Counted from the stretch's first letter, positions 46,935-58,392 are shown. The stretch is DNA of 64,000 nt from Candidatus Symbiopectobacterium sp. NZEC151 (GCF_025962655.1 NZ_JAGFPE010000007.1:62001-126000); one strand, 5' to 3'. Translations and numbers: made by a program. Notes: generated by a model not told the origin, from the letters alone.

Positions 46935-48453
46935 GTTGTTCACTCCTCAGCGCGGCTTCCATAACCTGCTCTTGTGTCAAATCGCGATTAACCAAATCCG
47001 CTTTTATGCGACCTTCATGCATCACCAGGATACGATCGCTCAGCCCCAGCACCTCGGGCAGCTCGGATGAAATGACGATAATCGCCATCCCCTCTTTGGC
47101 TAACTGATTAATAAGTTTATATATTTCATATTTGGCACCGATATCGATACCGCGCGTAGGCTCATCGAGGATCAAAATATCGGGGTTTAACAACAGGCAT
47201 TTTGCCAACACCGCTTTTTGCTGATTCCCGCCGCTCAGGCGGGCAATGGCTAAATCCTGGCTGGCCGTTTTTACTTTCAGATGGGCAATCGAATGGCGAA
47301 TCACATCCTGCTCGCGCGCGTCATCCAGTGAAGAAAACAGTCCGGAAAAACGATCGAGCGCTGCCAGCGTGATGTTTTGCGCCACGCTCATCACCGGAAC
47401 AATGCCATCCTTTTTGCGATCCTCCGGCACCATCGCGATACCCAGCGCCATCGCCTGCTGACAGTCATTGATCACCACCGGCTGCCCCTTCAGCACAATC
47501 TCGCCCTGCCAGGGTCCACGGTAAGCGCCAAACAGGCATTGCACCGTTTCGCTCCGGCCGGAGCCAACCAGTCCCGCCACGCCCAGAATTTCACCCCGAC
47601 GCAGCGCGAAGGAAACATCATTGACGCGACGAATATGGCGATTAACCGGATGCCAGGCCGTCAGGTGCTCGACGCGCAGGATCTCCTCACCAATGTCATG
47701 GGCCTCAGAAGGGTAAAGTTCGGTTAGCTCACGCCCCACCATCATGGCGATGATCTGATCTTCGCTAAGCGAGCTGGCAGGGTGGGTGCCAATGTGCTTG
47801 CCATCGCGAATCACGCAGATGATGTCCGAAATGGCTTTGACTTCATTCAGCTTGTGGGAAATGTAGATACAGGCGATACCGTGATTGCGCAAATCACGAA
47901 TGATATCCAGCAAAATCGCGGTTTCGCGCTCAGTCAGTGAGGCGGTGGGTTCATCCAACACCAGCAACCGCACCTGTTTGTTGAGCGCCTTGGCAATCTC
48001 CACCAGTTGTTGCTGGCCCAGGCCAAGTTCACCGACTCGGGTATGAGGATCGACTTCAAGTTTGACGCGCGCCAGCATGGTCTGGCAGCGTAAATACATC
48101 GCGTCACTGTCCAATACGCCGCGTGTCGTCCACTCATTGCCCAGGAAGACGTTCTCCAACACGCTCATCTCTTTGACCAGCGCCAGTTCCTGATGAATGA
48201 TGGCGATACCCTTCTGCTCGGTCTCACGAATATGGTTGGCATGCAGCGGATCGCCAGCGAAGACGATATCTCCGTCATAGCTGCCGAAGGGATAAATGGC
48301 ACACAGCACTTTCATCAGCGTCGATTTGCCCGAACCATTCTCGCCGCACAGCGATAATACTTGTCCGGCTTCGAGCGCCAGGCTGACGTTATCCACCGCC
48401 TTTACGCTGCCAAACACCTTGGTGATGTTTTTCATTTCCAACAAGAACGGCAT
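46912..48453 (-). CDS. xylG: D-xylose ABC transporter ATP-binding protein
   Basis: 513 residues, exactly the E. coli length, with two ABC domains: [24 protein letters not shown] and [12 protein letters not shown] in the first; the second has the degenerate [10 protein letters not shown]-loop usual in sugar importers plus LSGGNQQK and LILDEPTRG. Start ATG 48453 (MPFLLEMKN); an ATG four codons earlier is possible. A strong hairpin separates it from xylF. Confidence 0.97.
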   Translation of the reverse strand: MPFLLEMKNITKVFGSVKAVDNVSLALEAGQVLSLCGENGSGKSTLMKVLCAIYPFGSYDGDIVFAGDPLHANHIRETEQKGIAIIHQELALVKEMSVLENVFLGNEWTTRGVLDSDAMYLRCQTMLARVKLEVDPHTRVGELGLGQQQLVEIAKALNKQVRLLVLDEPTASLTERETAILLDIIRDLRNHGIACIYISHKLNEVKAISDIICVIRDGKHIGTHPASSLSEDQIIAMMVGRELTELYPSEAHDIGEEILRVEHLTAWHPVNRHIRRVNDVSFALRRGEILGVAGLVGSGRSETVQCLFGAYRGPWQGEIVLKGQPVVINDCQQAMALGIAMVPEDRKKDGIVPVMSVAQNITLAALDRFSGLFSSLDDAREQDVIRHSIAHLKVKTASQDLAIARLSGGNQQKAVLAKCLLLNPDILILDEPTRGIDIGAKYEIYKLINQLAKEGMAIIVISSELPEVLGLSDRILVMHEGRIKADLVNRDLTQEQVMEAALRSEQHVENATV

Positions 48454-48504
48454 TCTCGCCTCCATCGTTCACTCGCCGCACACCCGATAACGCAGCCAAC
48501 CCAA

Positions 48505-48530
48505 GCCCCGGCGTCAGAAGACGCCGGGGC
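48505..48530 (-). repeat. Intercistronic hairpin between xylF and xylG
   Basis: A perfect 11-bp GC-rich stem GCCCCGGCGTC/GACGCCGGGGC with a 4-base loop lies directly after the xylF stop. There is no U-run. It probably blocks 3' exonuclease and stabilises the xylF message, so binding protein is made in excess over the membrane parts. Confidence 0.7.
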
Positions 48531-48537
48531 CAGTGAC

Positions 48538-49536
48538 TCACTTCAGATCTGCGGCTTTATGGAACCCATCGGCAATCACGGTGGTTTCAATGTTGGATTT
48601 ATCGACCGGCACCGGCTCTAACAAATACGACGGCACCGCTTTCAGTCCATTCTCCAGAGAAGCGTTGGATTTGGGGGCTTTACCTGCCCCTAATGCGACG
48701 GCAATATCAGCGGCTTCCGTCGCCAGTTTGGTGATCGGCTTGTACACTGTCATGGTTTGCGTGCCAGCAATAATGCGTTTTATCGCTGCCAAATCCGCAT
48801 CCTGTCCGGAAATCGCCACCTTGCCCGCCAAACCTTGTGCGGCCAGTGCCTGAATCGCACCGCCCGCCGTGGCATCATTGGAGGCGACGACAGCCTGAAT
48901 ATTGTTATTGTTCGCCGTTAGCGCATTTTCCATAATTTTCAAGGCATTTTCTGGCAACCAGGCATCGACCCATTGATCGCCAACGACTTTTATTTTTCCG
49001 GCGTCAATCAAGGGTTTTAATATGTTCATTTGCCCTTTACGGAACAATTTTGCATTATTGTCCACCGGCGAACCGCCCATCAGGAAATAATTTCCTTGTG
49101 GCACTTTGTCAATCAGGTATTTTGCCTGTAACTCCCCTACTTTTTCATTATCAAACGAGATATAAAAATCCACATCCGCGTTGTTGATCATGCGGTCATA
49201 GGCTAACACCTTGATACCTTCGCGTTTTGCTTCTGCAATCACATTGCTAAGTACCTGACCGTTATATGGAATAATAACCAGGACATCAACACCACGATTT
49301 ATCATGTTTTCTATTTGAGAAATCTGGGTTTCCTCATTGCCGTTCGAGGACTGAACGAACACCGTTGCCCCTTGCGCTTGCGCCTTGGCAACAAAGAGAT
49401 CGCGATCTTTCTGCCAGCGTTCCAAACGCAAGTCATCGATTGCCATACCAATTTTTACCTCTTTGGCAAATCCGGCATGGCTTATTAACGCAAGTGCGGC
49501 ACAGGCTGACAGTAAAAAGTGTTTAACTTTCATCAT
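48538..49536 (-). CDS. xylF: D-xylose-binding periplasmic protein
   Basis: 332 residues with a Sec signal peptide (KHFLLSACAALALISHAGFA). The mature protein shows the type I sugar-binding fold: KEVKIGMAIDDLRLERWQKDR, VIIPYNGQVL and VASNDATAGGAIQAL. E. coli XylF has 330 residues. First gene of xylFGHR, divergent from xylA, with XylR and CRP sites in between. Confidence 0.97.
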   Translation of the reverse strand: MMKVKHFLLSACAALALISHAGFAKEVKIGMAIDDLRLERWQKDRDLFVAKAQAQGATVFVQSSNGNEETQISQIENMINRGVDVLVIIPYNGQVLSNVIAEAKREGIKVLAYDRMINNADVDFYISFDNEKVGELQAKYLIDKVPQGNYFLMGGSPVDNNAKLFRKGQMNILKPLIDAGKIKVVGDQWVDAWLPENALKIMENALTANNNNIQAVVASNDATAGGAIQALAAQGLAGKVAISGQDADLAAIKRIIAGTQTMTVYKPITKLATEAADIAVALGAGKAPKSNASLENGLKAVPSYLLEPVPVDKSNIETTVIADGFHKAADLK

Positions 49537-49620
49537 GAGTACCTTTCTTTTTTAACGTTTAACGTGCAGGAAAGAAACGCTACCAAGCAGAAAAAGTGTT
49601 GCTGGTAACTGGCGCAGCTT

Positions 49621-49676
49621 CAATTACAGATTTTCACCAAGCAATTATGTTTTTTGGTTTAATCGTAATTTTATGA
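49621..49676. promoter_or_regulatory. XylR operator region between xylF and xylA
   Basis: On the minus strand this stretch contains ATAAAATTACGATTAAACC and AAAATCTGTAATTG, the latter identical to part of the XylR site region of E. coli. The divergent xylF/xylA arrangement and the encoded XylR support the call. Exact half-sites cannot be fixed by eye. Confidence 0.6.
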
Positions 49677-49761
49677 AGCCGGTCATATTTTATTGTTATC
49701 GTCCTCAACCTTTCCTCATTATTCATGAATGCGCATTCAGAATATTTTTCTCCGTTATTTT

Positions 49762-49777
49762 TGCGATCGACTGCACA
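49762..49777. promoter_or_regulatory. Putative CRP-binding site for xylA
   Basis: TGCGA-TCGACT-GCACA matches the CRP consensus TGTGA-N6-TCACA at 8 of 10 positions and lies 118 bp before the xylA start. E. coli xyl promoters need CRP. Confidence 0.5.
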
Positions 49778-49894
49778 CTTAATAATTATCTGAACGCAAG
49801 AGTGAAATAACATAATTGAGCAAACGGCTATCCCCTCCGAAGATGAATAAAAATGACCGCTTATCCGCTGAATGACTTTCTTGAGGAGTTCTCC

Positions 49895-51214
49895 ATGCCA
49901 ACCTATTTTGAACAAATTGAACGTGTTCGTTATGAAGGCCGCGGCACGACAAATCCCTTCGCTTTCCGCCATTACAACCCCGATCAGGAAATTTTGGGGA
50001 AACGGATGTCAGAGCATCTGCGTTTCGCCGTCGCCTACTGGCACACCTTCTGCTGGAACGGTGCCGATATGTTTGGCGTCGGCTCGTTTGAGCGCCCCTG
50101 GCAAGCGTCAGGGGATCCCCTGGGATTGGCAAAGCAAAAAGCGGATATTGCGTTTGAGTTCTTCCAAAAACTCAACGTGCCTTACTACTGCTTCCACGAT
50201 GTGGATATCGCACCAGAAGGCAGCTCATTGAATGACTATCTGTATAATTTCCAAACTATTGTCGACAAATTTGCCGAAAAGCAGCAGCAAACGGGAGTAA
50301 AACTGCTCTGGGGAACCGCCAACTGCTTTACACACCCTCGCTATGCTGCCGGTGCCGCCACCAACCCGGACCCTGAAATTTTTGCCTGGGCCGCTACCCA
50401 GGTCTTTTCTGCCATGAATGCCACTCAGAAGCTCGGGGGAGAAAACTACGTGCTATGGGGCGGGCGCGAAGGGTATGAAACCTTGCTCAATACAGATTTG
50501 CGTCAGGAACGGGAACAGATCGGCCGCTTTATGCAGATGGTGGTCGAGCATAAGCATAAAATCGGTTTTCAGGGCACGCTGCTTATCGAACCGAAACCGC
50601 AGGAACCCACCAAGCATCAGTACGATTACGATGTGGCAACCGTGTATGGTTTCCTGAAACAGTTCGGTTTAGAGAAAGAGATCAAGGTTAATATTGAAGC
50701 AAATCACGCGACGCTGGCAGGGCACACGTTCCACCATGAAATCGCCACCGCCATCGCGCTGGGGATTTTTGGTTCGGTCGATGCCAACCGTGGCGACCCG
50801 CAGCTGGGTTGGGATACCGATCAGTTCCCGAACAGCGTGGAAGAGAATGCCTTGATCATGTATGAGATCCTCAAAGCGGGTGGTTTTACCACCGGTGGAC
50901 TGAATTTTGACGCCAAAGTGCGTCGCCAAAGCACGGACCGCTACGATCTGTTCCACGCCCATATCGGTGCCATGGATACGCTGGCCTTGTCGCTAAAAGT
51001 CGCCGCCCGGATGCTGGAAGATGACAAACTGAACCAATGGGTTGCCAAACGCTATGCGGGCTGGAACGGCGAACTCGGACAGCAAATCCTGCAAGGTAAA
51101 CTGTCCCTTGAACAACTGGCGAAACACGTTCACGCAAAACAGCTCGCCCCGAAACACCAAAGCGGGCATCAGGAGATGTTGGAGAATTTGATCAACGACT
51201 ACCTCTATCAGTAA
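49895..51214 (+). CDS. xylA: D-xylose isomerase
   Basis: Converts D-xylose to D-xylulose. 439 residues (E. coli 440). The motifs [10 protein letters not shown] (catalytic His nearby in YWHTF), [17 protein letters not shown] (metal ligands) and [14 protein letters not shown] are intact. ATG 49895 has GAGGAG upstream; the frame is open 14 codons further but that part is not conserved. First gene of xylAB. Confidence 0.98.
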   Translation: MPTYFEQIERVRYEGRGTTNPFAFRHYNPDQEILGKRMSEHLRFAVAYWHTFCWNGADMFGVGSFERPWQASGDPLGLAKQKADIAFEFFQKLNVPYYCFHDVDIAPEGSSLNDYLYNFQTIVDKFAEKQQQTGVKLLWGTANCFTHPRYAAGAATNPDPEIFAWAATQVFSAMNATQKLGGENYVLWGGREGYETLLNTDLRQEREQIGRFMQMVVEHKHKIGFQGTLLIEPKPQEPTKHQYDYDVATVYGFLKQFGLEKEIKVNIEANHATLAGHTFHHEIATAIALGIFGSVDANRGDPQLGWDTDQFPNSVEENALIMYEILKAGGFTTGGLNFDAKVRRQSTDRYDLFHAHIGAMDTLALSLKVAARMLEDDKLNQWVAKRYAGWNGELGQQILQGKLSLEQLAKHVHAKQLAPKHQSGHQEMLENLINDYLYQ

Positions 51215-51318
51215 CGGCCACAAGGCGCCTGTTCCCACGGGTATTGCGCGGGTTCGTGGGAACAGTGCGGTGGGAATTACAGCAGTATAGGCAGATATCT
51301 CAACAAGGAACTCACATT

Positions 51319-52782
51319 ATGTATATGGGTATCGATCTCGGCACATCGGGCGTAAAGACCCTCCTGCTGAATGAGGAGGGCAGCGTCATTGCCGCGCAAA
51401 GCGCACCGTTAACGGTATCCCGCCCACATCTGCTGTGGTCTGAGCAATCTCCCGAAGCGTGGTGGGAGGCAACCGATGCCACGGTGCAGGCACTGGCAAC
51501 ACAGCACGATTTACATGCCGTTAAGGCTATCGGCCTGACAGGGCAAATGCATGGCGCTACCCTGCTGGATAAACAGCATCGGGTGTTGCGCCCCGCGATG
51601 CTGTGGAACGATGGACGCAGTGCCGCCCAGTGCAACACGTTGGAACAACAGGTGCCGGACTCGCGTCAGATTACCGGCAATCTGATGATGCCGGGCTTTA
51701 CTGCCCCCAAACTGAAATGGGTTCAGGAACACGAGCCCGCGTGTTTTCGACAAATTGACAAGGTTCTGTTACCCAAAGACTACCTGCGCTGGCGTATGAC
51801 GGGTGAATTTGCCAGCGACATGTCGGATGCCGCCGGTACCCTGTGGCTGGATGTCGGTAAACGGGACTGGAGTGATGCGTTGCTCGCCGCCTGTTCGCTC
51901 GATCGCACGGCAATGCCTGGCTTGTTTGAAGGCAATCAGATAACCGGCTACCTTTCTGACGCACTGGCACAGCGTTGGAACATGAATAGCGTCCCGGTGG
52001 TTGCCGGTGGCGGCGATAATGCAGCAGGCGCCGTCGGGGTAGGCCTGTGGCAAGCAGGGCAAGCCATGCTGTCACTGGGAACATCCGGCGTCTATTTTGC
52101 CGTCAGCGATGGTTTTCTCAGCAACCCGCAGCACGCGGTGCACAGTTTCTGTCATGCCTTGCCGGGCACCTGGCATTTGATGTCGGTGATGTTGAGCGCG
52201 GCATCGTGTCTGGATTGGGCCGCCCGGCTGACCCATGCCGAAAGCGTGCCGCAATTACTGGAAGAAGCGGCGCAGGCCGCCGTCAACGTACCGCCCGTCT
52301 GGTTCCTCCCCTACCTTTCAGGCGAGCGCACCCCGCACAATAACCCGCAGGCAAAAGGCGCATTTTGGGGGTTAACCCACCAGCATGGCCGGGCAGAGCT
52401 GGCGCGCGCCGTGCTGGAAGGCGTTGGGTTCGCGCTTGCCGATGGCATGGACGTGCTGCATATGACCGGACTGCGCCCCACCAGCATCACTTTGATTGGC
52501 GGTGGCGCACGCAGCGCGTACTGGCGTCAAATGCTGGCAGATATCAGCGGACAAACGCTGGAATACCGCACCGGCGGCGATGTCGGACCCGCATTGGGGG
52601 CGGCACGGCTGGCACAAAGCGCGGTGAATCCCGCTATCTCGCTGGCCGACCTGTTGCCACCGCTGCCCCTGGAACAGGTTCACCAGCCTGATGCCACGCA
52701 GCACGCCCGCTATGCGCAGCAACGAGAAACGTTTCGTATGCTCTACCAGCAGTTGCGCCCGTTGATGAGCGATACGAATTAA
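51319..52782 (+). CDS. xylB: Xylulokinase
   Basis: Phosphorylates D-xylulose to enter the pentose phosphate pathway. 487 residues, FGGY family: N-terminal MGIDLGTSGVKTLLL phosphate loop, GLTGQMHGATLLD substrate region, and GGGDNAAGAVGVG in the ATP domain. ATG 51319 has AAGGAA upstream. It follows xylA by about 100 bp and its last four bases overlap the tail of convergent wecH. Confidence 0.97.
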   Translation: MYMGIDLGTSGVKTLLLNEEGSVIAAQSAPLTVSRPHLLWSEQSPEAWWEATDATVQALATQHDLHAVKAIGLTGQMHGATLLDKQHRVLRPAMLWNDGRSAAQCNTLEQQVPDSRQITGNLMMPGFTAPKLKWVQEHEPACFRQIDKVLLPKDYLRWRMTGEFASDMSDAAGTLWLDVGKRDWSDALLAACSLDRTAMPGLFEGNQITGYLSDALAQRWNMNSVPVVAGGGDNAAGAVGVGLWQAGQAMLSLGTSGVYFAVSDGFLSNPQHAVHSFCHALPGTWHLMSVMLSAASCLDWAARLTHAESVPQLLEEAAQAAVNVPPVWFLPYLSGERTPHNNPQAKGAFWGLTHQHGRAELARAVLEGVGFALADGMDVLHMTGLRPTSITLIGGGARSAYWRQMLADISGQTLEYRTGGDVGPALGAARLAQSAVNPAISLADLLPPLPLEQVHQPDATQHARYAQQRETFRMLYQQLRPLMSDTN

Positions 52783-53771
52783 CTGACCCAACGCCGGATG
52801 TCGCAACGCTGCACCAGCAGGGAGAGCAACATGCTGCACACCACCGCGCAGAGAAAAACGTAAAAGATATCCAGTATCGGCCAACCGTTCAGGGCCAGAT
52901 CGCGGGTGCGAATAAAATGAATAATCAGGGCATGGAAGCCATAAATAGCCAGAGAATGGCGGGAGATAAACGAAAATCCGGGCAACGGCACGCTCAGTAC
53001 TGATGTTTTGAACAAGATCATCAGACACACCGCCGCCATAAACACCAACGGGTTGGCGTAGAGGTAAAAAGTTTGGGTAAAGTTGTCGTTGGCTAACGTC
53101 TGCTGCGAGGTGCCCATCGCAATCAGCAGCACGGAGACGACAAACAACGGTGCCGCTGCCAGCGTGACCCAACGCGCGGGCGTCAACGTCCCCAGCGCAC
53201 GCCCCACCACCGCATACAGCAGGTAGTAAAACGTGTCGCCCACAATATACAGATTGACCGGTAACAACGGGGTATGCCCTATGGTCAGTTCAGGCGTATT
53301 GGGGTTGGCAACAACGGCCAGCATCAGCACCACTACGGCAAGATAACGCCCAGATACCGGGGGAACCCGTATCAGCGGCGATAGCAGATAGATAACCAGA
53401 ATGGCATAGAAAAACCACAGGTGATAAAAAACCGGCTTTTGCCAGAACAACCGCAGCGCGTTGCCGGCATGAATCGGTGTCAGCAGCGCCATATACGCCA
53501 AGGCCACCGCGCTGTAAAACAGCAGACAGAAGCCAATACGCAGCAGGTGCTTTTTTTCTGCCCGGCGTTCGCCAAAAAACAGATAGCCGGAAATCATAAA
53601 GAACAGCGGAACACCCACCCGGCACGCGGAGTTTAGCAAGTTTGCCACATCCCAATGGTGCTCGCCCGGCATGCCTGCCGCCGTAATGTAATAGGTGGTG
53701 CTGTGGATCAACACCACCATCAGGCAGGCGACGGCGCGTAGGTTATCCACCCAGCCTAACTTGTCCGACAT
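52779..53771 (-). CDS. wecH: O-acetyltransferase WecH (acyltransferase 3 family)
   Basis: 330 residues with about ten membrane segments. WVDNLRAVACLMVVLIH holds the catalytic-region Arg and His of acyltransferase-3 enzymes; VGVPLFFMISGYLFFGER, KPVFYHLWFFYAI and SRHSLAIYGFHALIIH follow, as in E. coli WecH (YiaH, 331). WecH acetylates GlcNAc of enterobacterial common antigen. It lies beside xylB, as near the E. coli xyl region. Confidence 0.94.
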   Translation of the reverse strand: MSDKLGWVDNLRAVACLMVVLIHSTTYYITAAGMPGEHHWDVANLLNSACRVGVPLFFMISGYLFFGERRAEKKHLLRIGFCLLFYSAVALAYMALLTPIHAGNALRLFWQKPVFYHLWFFYAILVIYLLSPLIRVPPVSGRYLAVVVLMLAVVANPNTPELTIGHTPLLPVNLYIVGDTFYYLLYAVVGRALGTLTPARWVTLAAAPLFVVSVLLIAMGTSQQTLANDNFTQTFYLYANPLVFMAAVCLMILFKTSVLSVPLPGFSFISRHSLAIYGFHALIIHFIRTRDLALNGWPILDIFYVFLCAVVCSMLLSLLVQRCDIRRWVS

Positions 53772-53875
53772 GAGGCTCCCCTTTTGTTTTGAACAACCTA
53801 AGGGTAGCCCCCATCCGGGTATGCCTCAATGGCAGGGTTTCTGGAAATGCGGTTATGCCAGATGCCGCACTCACA

Positions 53876-54328
53876 TCACAACGCTAATGAGTAGACGCGC
53901 GATGATTCACCCCACGGGTGATAGCCCTCTCCGGCATAGACGAATCCCGCTTGCTCATAGAATCCCTCCAGATCGGTAGACAGATGCAGGTGGGCGAAAC
54001 CGTGTCTTTTCGCTTCATCGGCGACATGACGAATCAATTGGCGAGCGAGACCACGAGAACGACAGTCAGGTTCTACATAAAGCGCACACAGCCACGGGTA
54101 AAGCTCCATCCGGCTGATAAAATCATTGGTAACCAACCCGGCACAGCCAATGATCCGTTCCTCTTCAACCAGCAGATACCATTGCGGCAGCGGATTCTGC
54201 GCCGTCAGCGAGCGTTCAATCGCATCCTGATACAACATCATCGTCTCTTCGGATGCCCACTGTTTCTGAAAATAGGCCGTAACGTCTGCCGCCCAGCGCG
54301 GTGTTTCACGCACAGAAATTATCTTCAC
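53876..54328 (-). CDS. GNAT family N-acetyltransferase
   Basis: 150 residues with the acetyl-CoA-binding motif A (CALYVEPDCRSRGLARQLIR, R-x2-G-x-A type) and motif B (FYEQAGFVYAGEGYHPWGE). N-terminal IISVRETPRW is seen in several enteric GNATs. Substrate unknown. Leftward, after the aldB terminator. Confidence 0.87.
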   Translation of the reverse strand: MKIISVRETPRWAADVTAYFQKQWASEETMMLYQDAIERSLTAQNPLPQWYLLVEEERIIGCAGLVTNDFISRMELYPWLCALYVEPDCRSRGLARQLIRHVADEAKRHGFAHLHLSTDLEGFYEQAGFVYAGEGYHPWGESSRVYSLAL

Positions 54329-54358
54329 ACAACGTTCCTTCGTAATAGAACAAAATAC

Positions 54359-54381
54359 AACGCCCGTCGTAGACGGGCGTT
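54359..54381 (-). terminator. Hairpin after aldB
   Basis: A perfect 10-bp stem AACGCCCGTC/GACGGGCGTT with a 3-base loop lies about 60 bp after the aldB stop. The minus strand continues GTATTTTG, a modest U-run. It should separate aldB from the GNAT gene. Confidence 0.65.
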
Positions 54382-54442
54382 TATCCGAGGTAATAGCGGC
54401 GATCCGCTTACACGCAACCGCCAGGTTGATAACAACAGACTA

Positions 54443-55981
54443 TCAGAACAACCCAAGCGGTTTGTCGGAGTAACTCACCAACAAGCACTTGGTTTGCTGG
54501 TAGTGCTCCAGCATCATCTTATGATTTTCACGGCCAATACCTGACTGTTTATAACCGCCAAAGGCCGCATGTGCCGGATAAGCATGGTAGCAGTTAGTCC
54601 ATACGCGTCCCGCCTGAATACCGCGGCCCATACGATAGGCGATGTTGCTGTTACGGCTCCACACGCCTGCCCCCAATCCATAGTTTGTATCGTTGGCGAT
54701 CTCCAGCGCATCATCCATGGTTTTGAAGGTGGTGACAGCGAGCACCGGACCAAAAATTTCCTCCTGGAACACGCGCATGCTGTTCTTACCAAACAACACG
54801 GTCGGCTCCAGATAGTAGCCCTGCGTCAATGCGTCCGGCAACGCTTTGCGCCGCCCACCGGTCAGGATCCGTGCGCCTTCCTGCTTACCCACCTCAATGT
54901 AATCAAGGATGGTTTTCAACTGGCCTTCCGATACCTGCGCACCCATCATGGTCTGGCTGTCCAATGGGTTACCAATGCGGATGGCTTCAACCCGTTTTAT
55001 TGCCCGCTCCATAAAACGGTCGTAGATGGATTCCTGAATCAGTGCCCGGCTTGGGCAGGTACAGACTTCCCCCTGGTTAAAGGCAAACAGCGTGAAGCCT
55101 TCCAACACTTTGTCGAAATAGCTGTCTTCTTTTTCCATCACATCAGCAAAAAAGATATTGGGGGATTTCCCACCCAATTCCAGCGTCACGGGCACCACAT
55201 TGCGCGCCGCATAGCTCATGATTTGCTGCCCGACTTCGGTGGAGCCAGTAAACGCCACTTTCGCGATGCGCGGCGATGTCGCCAGATATTCACCAATCTC
55301 ACTGCCAGAGCCGTTCACCACGTTAACCACGCCCGGCGGCAATAAATCCTGAATCAGTTCCATCAGCATCAGCACCGAGAGCGGCGTCAGTTTAGCCGGT
55401 TTAAGCACGATGCAGTTACCTGCCGCCAGCGCCGGGGCCATTTTCCAGCAGGCCATCAGCAGGGGGAAATTCCATGGAATAATCTGCCCCACCACACCCA
55501 GCGGTTCGTGAAAGTGGTAAGCGACCGTATCCTTGTCGATTTCACTGATCGCCCCTTCCTGCGCACGGGCACAGGCGGCAAAGTAGCGGAAATGGTCGAT
55601 CGCCAACGGCACGTCAGCGCCTAGGGTTTCACGAATCGGTTTCCCATTATCCCAGGTTTCCGCATACGCCAGCAGTTCCAGGTTCTCCTCCATGCGATCC
55701 GCAATGCGGTTGAGCAGCAAGGCGCGATCCTGCACCGACATCGCGCCCCACTCTGCCTTGGCGTTGTGGGCGGCATCCAGCGCATGATCGACATCACGCA
55801 TGCCGGAACTGGCGACTTCACACAGGGGTTGTCCAGTGACAGGCGTCAGGTTAACGAAATAGTCGCCACTGACCGGAGGCACCCAGGTGCCGCCAATAAA
55901 GTTGTCATAGCGTTTTTTCAGATTGAGGGGGTGAGCATAGGTGCCGGGCGCGACCCGGTCTTCAGCGGTGTGATGTGCCAT
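54443..55981 (-). CDS. aldB: Aldehyde dehydrogenase AldB
   Basis: NAD(P)-dependent oxidation of acetaldehyde and related aldehydes. 512 residues (as E. coli AldB). Catalytic Cys C307 in [12 protein letters not shown], general base E268 in [10 protein letters not shown], and nucleotide-binding FTGSTEVGQ are intact. E. coli aldB lies in the same xyl-mtl interval. Its 5' gap of about 300 bp to fdhD holds both promoters. Confidence 0.96.
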   Translation of the reverse strand: MAHHTAEDRVAPGTYAHPLNLKKRYDNFIGGTWVPPVSGDYFVNLTPVTGQPLCEVASSGMRDVDHALDAAHNAKAEWGAMSVQDRALLLNRIADRMEENLELLAYAETWDNGKPIRETLGADVPLAIDHFRYFAACARAQEGAISEIDKDTVAYHFHEPLGVVGQIIPWNFPLLMACWKMAPALAAGNCIVLKPAKLTPLSVLMLMELIQDLLPPGVVNVVNGSGSEIGEYLATSPRIAKVAFTGSTEVGQQIMSYAARNVVPVTLELGGKSPNIFFADVMEKEDSYFDKVLEGFTLFAFNQGEVCTCPSRALIQESIYDRFMERAIKRVEAIRIGNPLDSQTMMGAQVSEGQLKTILDYIEVGKQEGARILTGGRRKALPDALTQGYYLEPTVLFGKNSMRVFQEEIFGPVLAVTTFKTMDDALEIANDTNYGLGAGVWSRNSNIAYRMGRGIQAGRVWTNCYHAYPAHAAFGGYKQSGIGRENHKMMLEHYQQTKCLLVSYSDKPLGLF

Positions 55982-56278
55982 TGCGGTCTCCTGTTCTTAG
56001 CCGTAGGGTTACGCGGCCAGGCCGCGATGAAAACAGAGCCAATATGCAAAAAATTGCTAACATCCAGGACGGTCTACCAAGCGTATACACAAATCGGCTT
56101 TCCTGCTGCGCTGTTTAGCGACTCTTCGAGGAAACGCACACTTTGCGGTGCCTCCCCCCCCTTTTTGTGTCCTGCACCACAGGCAAAACAGCGCGTGCCA
56201 CGATAAAACTCGCATCACACCCGGCGCGGTGAAATAATGGCTTTCTACTCCAGAATGAATACCTTATGGGGATAACAC

Positions 56279-57091
56279 GTGGAACAAGCGATCCCGGCGC
56301 TCAAAGGCGCATGCCAGCGAACGGTACGCCATCAAGGCAGCCTGTCTCAGGCCAAAACTGACTGGCTGGCGGAAGAAGTGCCCGTCGCGTTGGTGTACAA
56401 CGGCATTTCCCATGTGGTGATGATGGCCACGCCCAACGATCTGGAAGCCTTTGCGTTAGGTTTTTCCCTGTCGGAAGGCATTATCACGTCGCCGCAAGAG
56501 ATTTACGGCATGGACGTGCAGTCGGTCTGCAACGGTATTGAAGTCCAGATAGAACTCTCCAGCCGCCGTTTTGCCGGGCTAAAAGAGCGCCGCCGCGCCA
56601 TGAACGGCCGCACCGGCTGCGGCGTGTGCGGTGTCGAACAGTTGGAAGAGATCGGCAAACCGGTCACACCGCTGCCCTTCACGCAAACCTTCTCGCTCAA
56701 TCACCTGGGTGATGCTCTAAAACAACTGACAGAGGTGCAGCACATCGGCCAGTTGACCGGCTCTACCCATGCGGCAGCCTGGCTTTCCAGCGAAGGGACT
56801 ATTTTGGGTGGTTGCGAAGATGTTGGCCGCCACGTGGCGCTCGATAAACTGTTAGGCGTGCGCGCGACAAGCCCCTGGCAATCGGGTGCGGTGTTGGTTT
56901 CCAGCCGTGCCAGCTATGAGATGGTGCAAAAAGCCGCGATGTGCGGCGTCGAGATTCTGTTTGCCGTCTCGGCGGCCACGTCGCTCGCCATTGATGTCGC
57001 TGAGCGTTGCAACCTGACGCTGGCGGGATTTTGCCGCCCAGGTCGGGCAACCATTTATACCCATCCGCAGCGCCTGCACGACAGCACATGA
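56279..57091 (+). CDS. fdhD: Sulfurtransferase FdhD for formate dehydrogenase
   Basis: Transfers sulfur from IscS to the molybdenum cofactor of formate dehydrogenases. 270 residues. The redox pair is in [17 protein letters not shown] and [14 protein letters not shown] are family signatures. GTG start at 56279 with GGGGAT upstream. No formate dehydrogenase subunit gene is adjacent in this window. Confidence 0.95.
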   Translation: MEQAIPALKGACQRTVRHQGSLSQAKTDWLAEEVPVALVYNGISHVVMMATPNDLEAFALGFSLSEGIITSPQEIYGMDVQSVCNGIEVQIELSSRRFAGLKERRRAMNGRTGCGVCGVEQLEEIGKPVTPLPFTQTFSLNHLGDALKQLTEVQHIGQLTGSTHAAAWLSSEGTILGGCEDVGRHVALDKLLGVRATSPWQSGAVLVSSRASYEMVQKAAMCGVEILFAVSAATSLAIDVAERCNLTLAGFCRPGRATIYTHPQRLHDST

Positions 57092-57200
57092 GGCCTGTAC
57101 GGATAGATTAATCTGTTTTTAGCTTAGGCAACAATGATATAACCGTTTGTTTTCCGGGGGTAAACGTGCGAACTCCGTGTGATGGCGACGCGAATAATCG

Positions 57201-57228
57201 TTTTCAAGATCATTTAATTAACTATAAT
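57201..57228 (+). promoter_or_regulatory. Putative sodA promoter
   Basis: TTTTCA (57201-57206) and an exact TATAAT (57223-57228) are 16 bp apart, about 150 bp before the sodA start. The region around it is AT-rich. SoxS, Fur and ArcA control is known for E. coli sodA but no clear boxes were identified here. Confidence 0.5.
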
Positions 57229-57376
57229 GAACCTCATGATTACGCGACGCTAACAAACGGTTGTTTGTTAACCACTACCGCTTGAGGCGTGCCGTACCTG
57301 ACTATCACGCGCGCGCCACAACCCAGACCAAGCACGCTCGCGATTATTTAGTAGTACAACTATGGAGATGATAAAT

Positions 57377-58000
57377 ATGAGTTATTCACTGCCATCCCTG
57401 CCTTACGCTTATGACGCGCTGGAACCGCATTTCGACAAACAAACGATGGAAATCCATCACTCCAAACACCACCAGGCTTACGTCAATAACGCTAACGCAG
57501 CGCTGGAAAGTCTGCCGGAATTCGCTAGCCTCTCCGCAGAAGAGCTGATCGCCAAACTGGATAAAGTACCCGCCGAGAAAAAAGCGGTACTGCGCAACAA
57601 CGCCGGCGGCCACGCTAACCACAGCCTGTTCTGGAAAGGCCTGAAACTCGGCACCACGCTGGGTGGCTCCCTGAAAGCGGCTATCGAACGCGATTTCGGC
57701 AGCGTTGATACTTTCAAAGAAAAATTTGAGCAAGCGGCTGCAACCCGTTTCGGTTCAGGCTGGGCCTGGCTGGTATTGAAAGAAGACGGCAAACTGGCCG
57801 TGGTTTCTACCGCTAACCAGGATAGCCCGCTGATGGGTGAAGCCATTTCCGGCGCTTCCGGTCACCCGATCGTCGCGCTTGACGTGTGGGAACACGCTTA
57901 CTACCTGAAATATCAAAACCGTCGCCCGGATTACATCAAAGCGTTCTGGAACGTGGTGAACTGGGATGAAGCGGCTGCGCGTTTTGCTGCGGCTAAATAA
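57377..58000 (+). CDS. sodA: Superoxide dismutase [Mn]
   Basis: Dismutates superoxide in the cytoplasm. 207 residues; the metal ligands lie in [20 protein letters not shown] and [12 protein letters not shown], as in E. coli SodA. Start is ATG 57377 ([15 protein letters not shown]) rather than the ATG at 57362. A strong terminator follows. Confidence 0.98.
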   Translation: MSYSLPSLPYAYDALEPHFDKQTMEIHHSKHHQAYVNNANAALESLPEFASLSAEELIAKLDKVPAEKKAVLRNNAGGHANHSLFWKGLKLGTTLGGSLKAAIERDFGSVDTFKEKFEQAAATRFGSGWAWLVLKEDGKLAVVSTANQDSPLMGEAISGASGHPIVALDVWEHAYYLKYQNRRPDYIKAFWNVVNWDEAAARFAAAK

Positions 58001-58028
58001 TTTGTCCTGACGACATAAAAAGTGCATA

Positions 58029-58064
58029 AAACCGAAATAAGATTTTGTTATTTCGGTTTTTTTT
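58029..58064 (+). terminator. Rho-independent terminator of sodA
   Basis: A perfect 12-bp stem AAACCGAAATAA/TTATTTCGGTTT with a 7-base loop runs into eight T. It is 28 bases after the sodA stop. Confidence 0.9.
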
Positions 58065-58392
58065 GCTTTTTACCCGCTGACTCGATTCATCTTTCTTACA
58101 TTTAAACAATTAAAAAATTTTTTAAAGGCGCGTTTTTCATTTATGCTGCCGGGGTTAACTCGTCGAAATCATGCTGTATTTTGTGCTGCCTCCTTTGCTG
58201 CACACGCTGCCTTGTACCCCGATGATGGCGATTAACACCGCATCAGACGGCAGTCCCTGCTGTCTGAAGTAGGCAGTCTATCCCATCCGGAATTTTACCA
58301 TGGGAAGGTGAAACGGTTTGTACGGTGCAATACGGTACATAGCCACACGCTGACACGGAGCTTGTCTTTCTTTCCTGACGTGCCTTCAGCCT

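Noticed and set aside
56150-56215. Sigma-54-like TGGCAC...TTGC upstream of aldB
   Set aside because: The GG and GC elements are 15 bp apart rather than the required 12.
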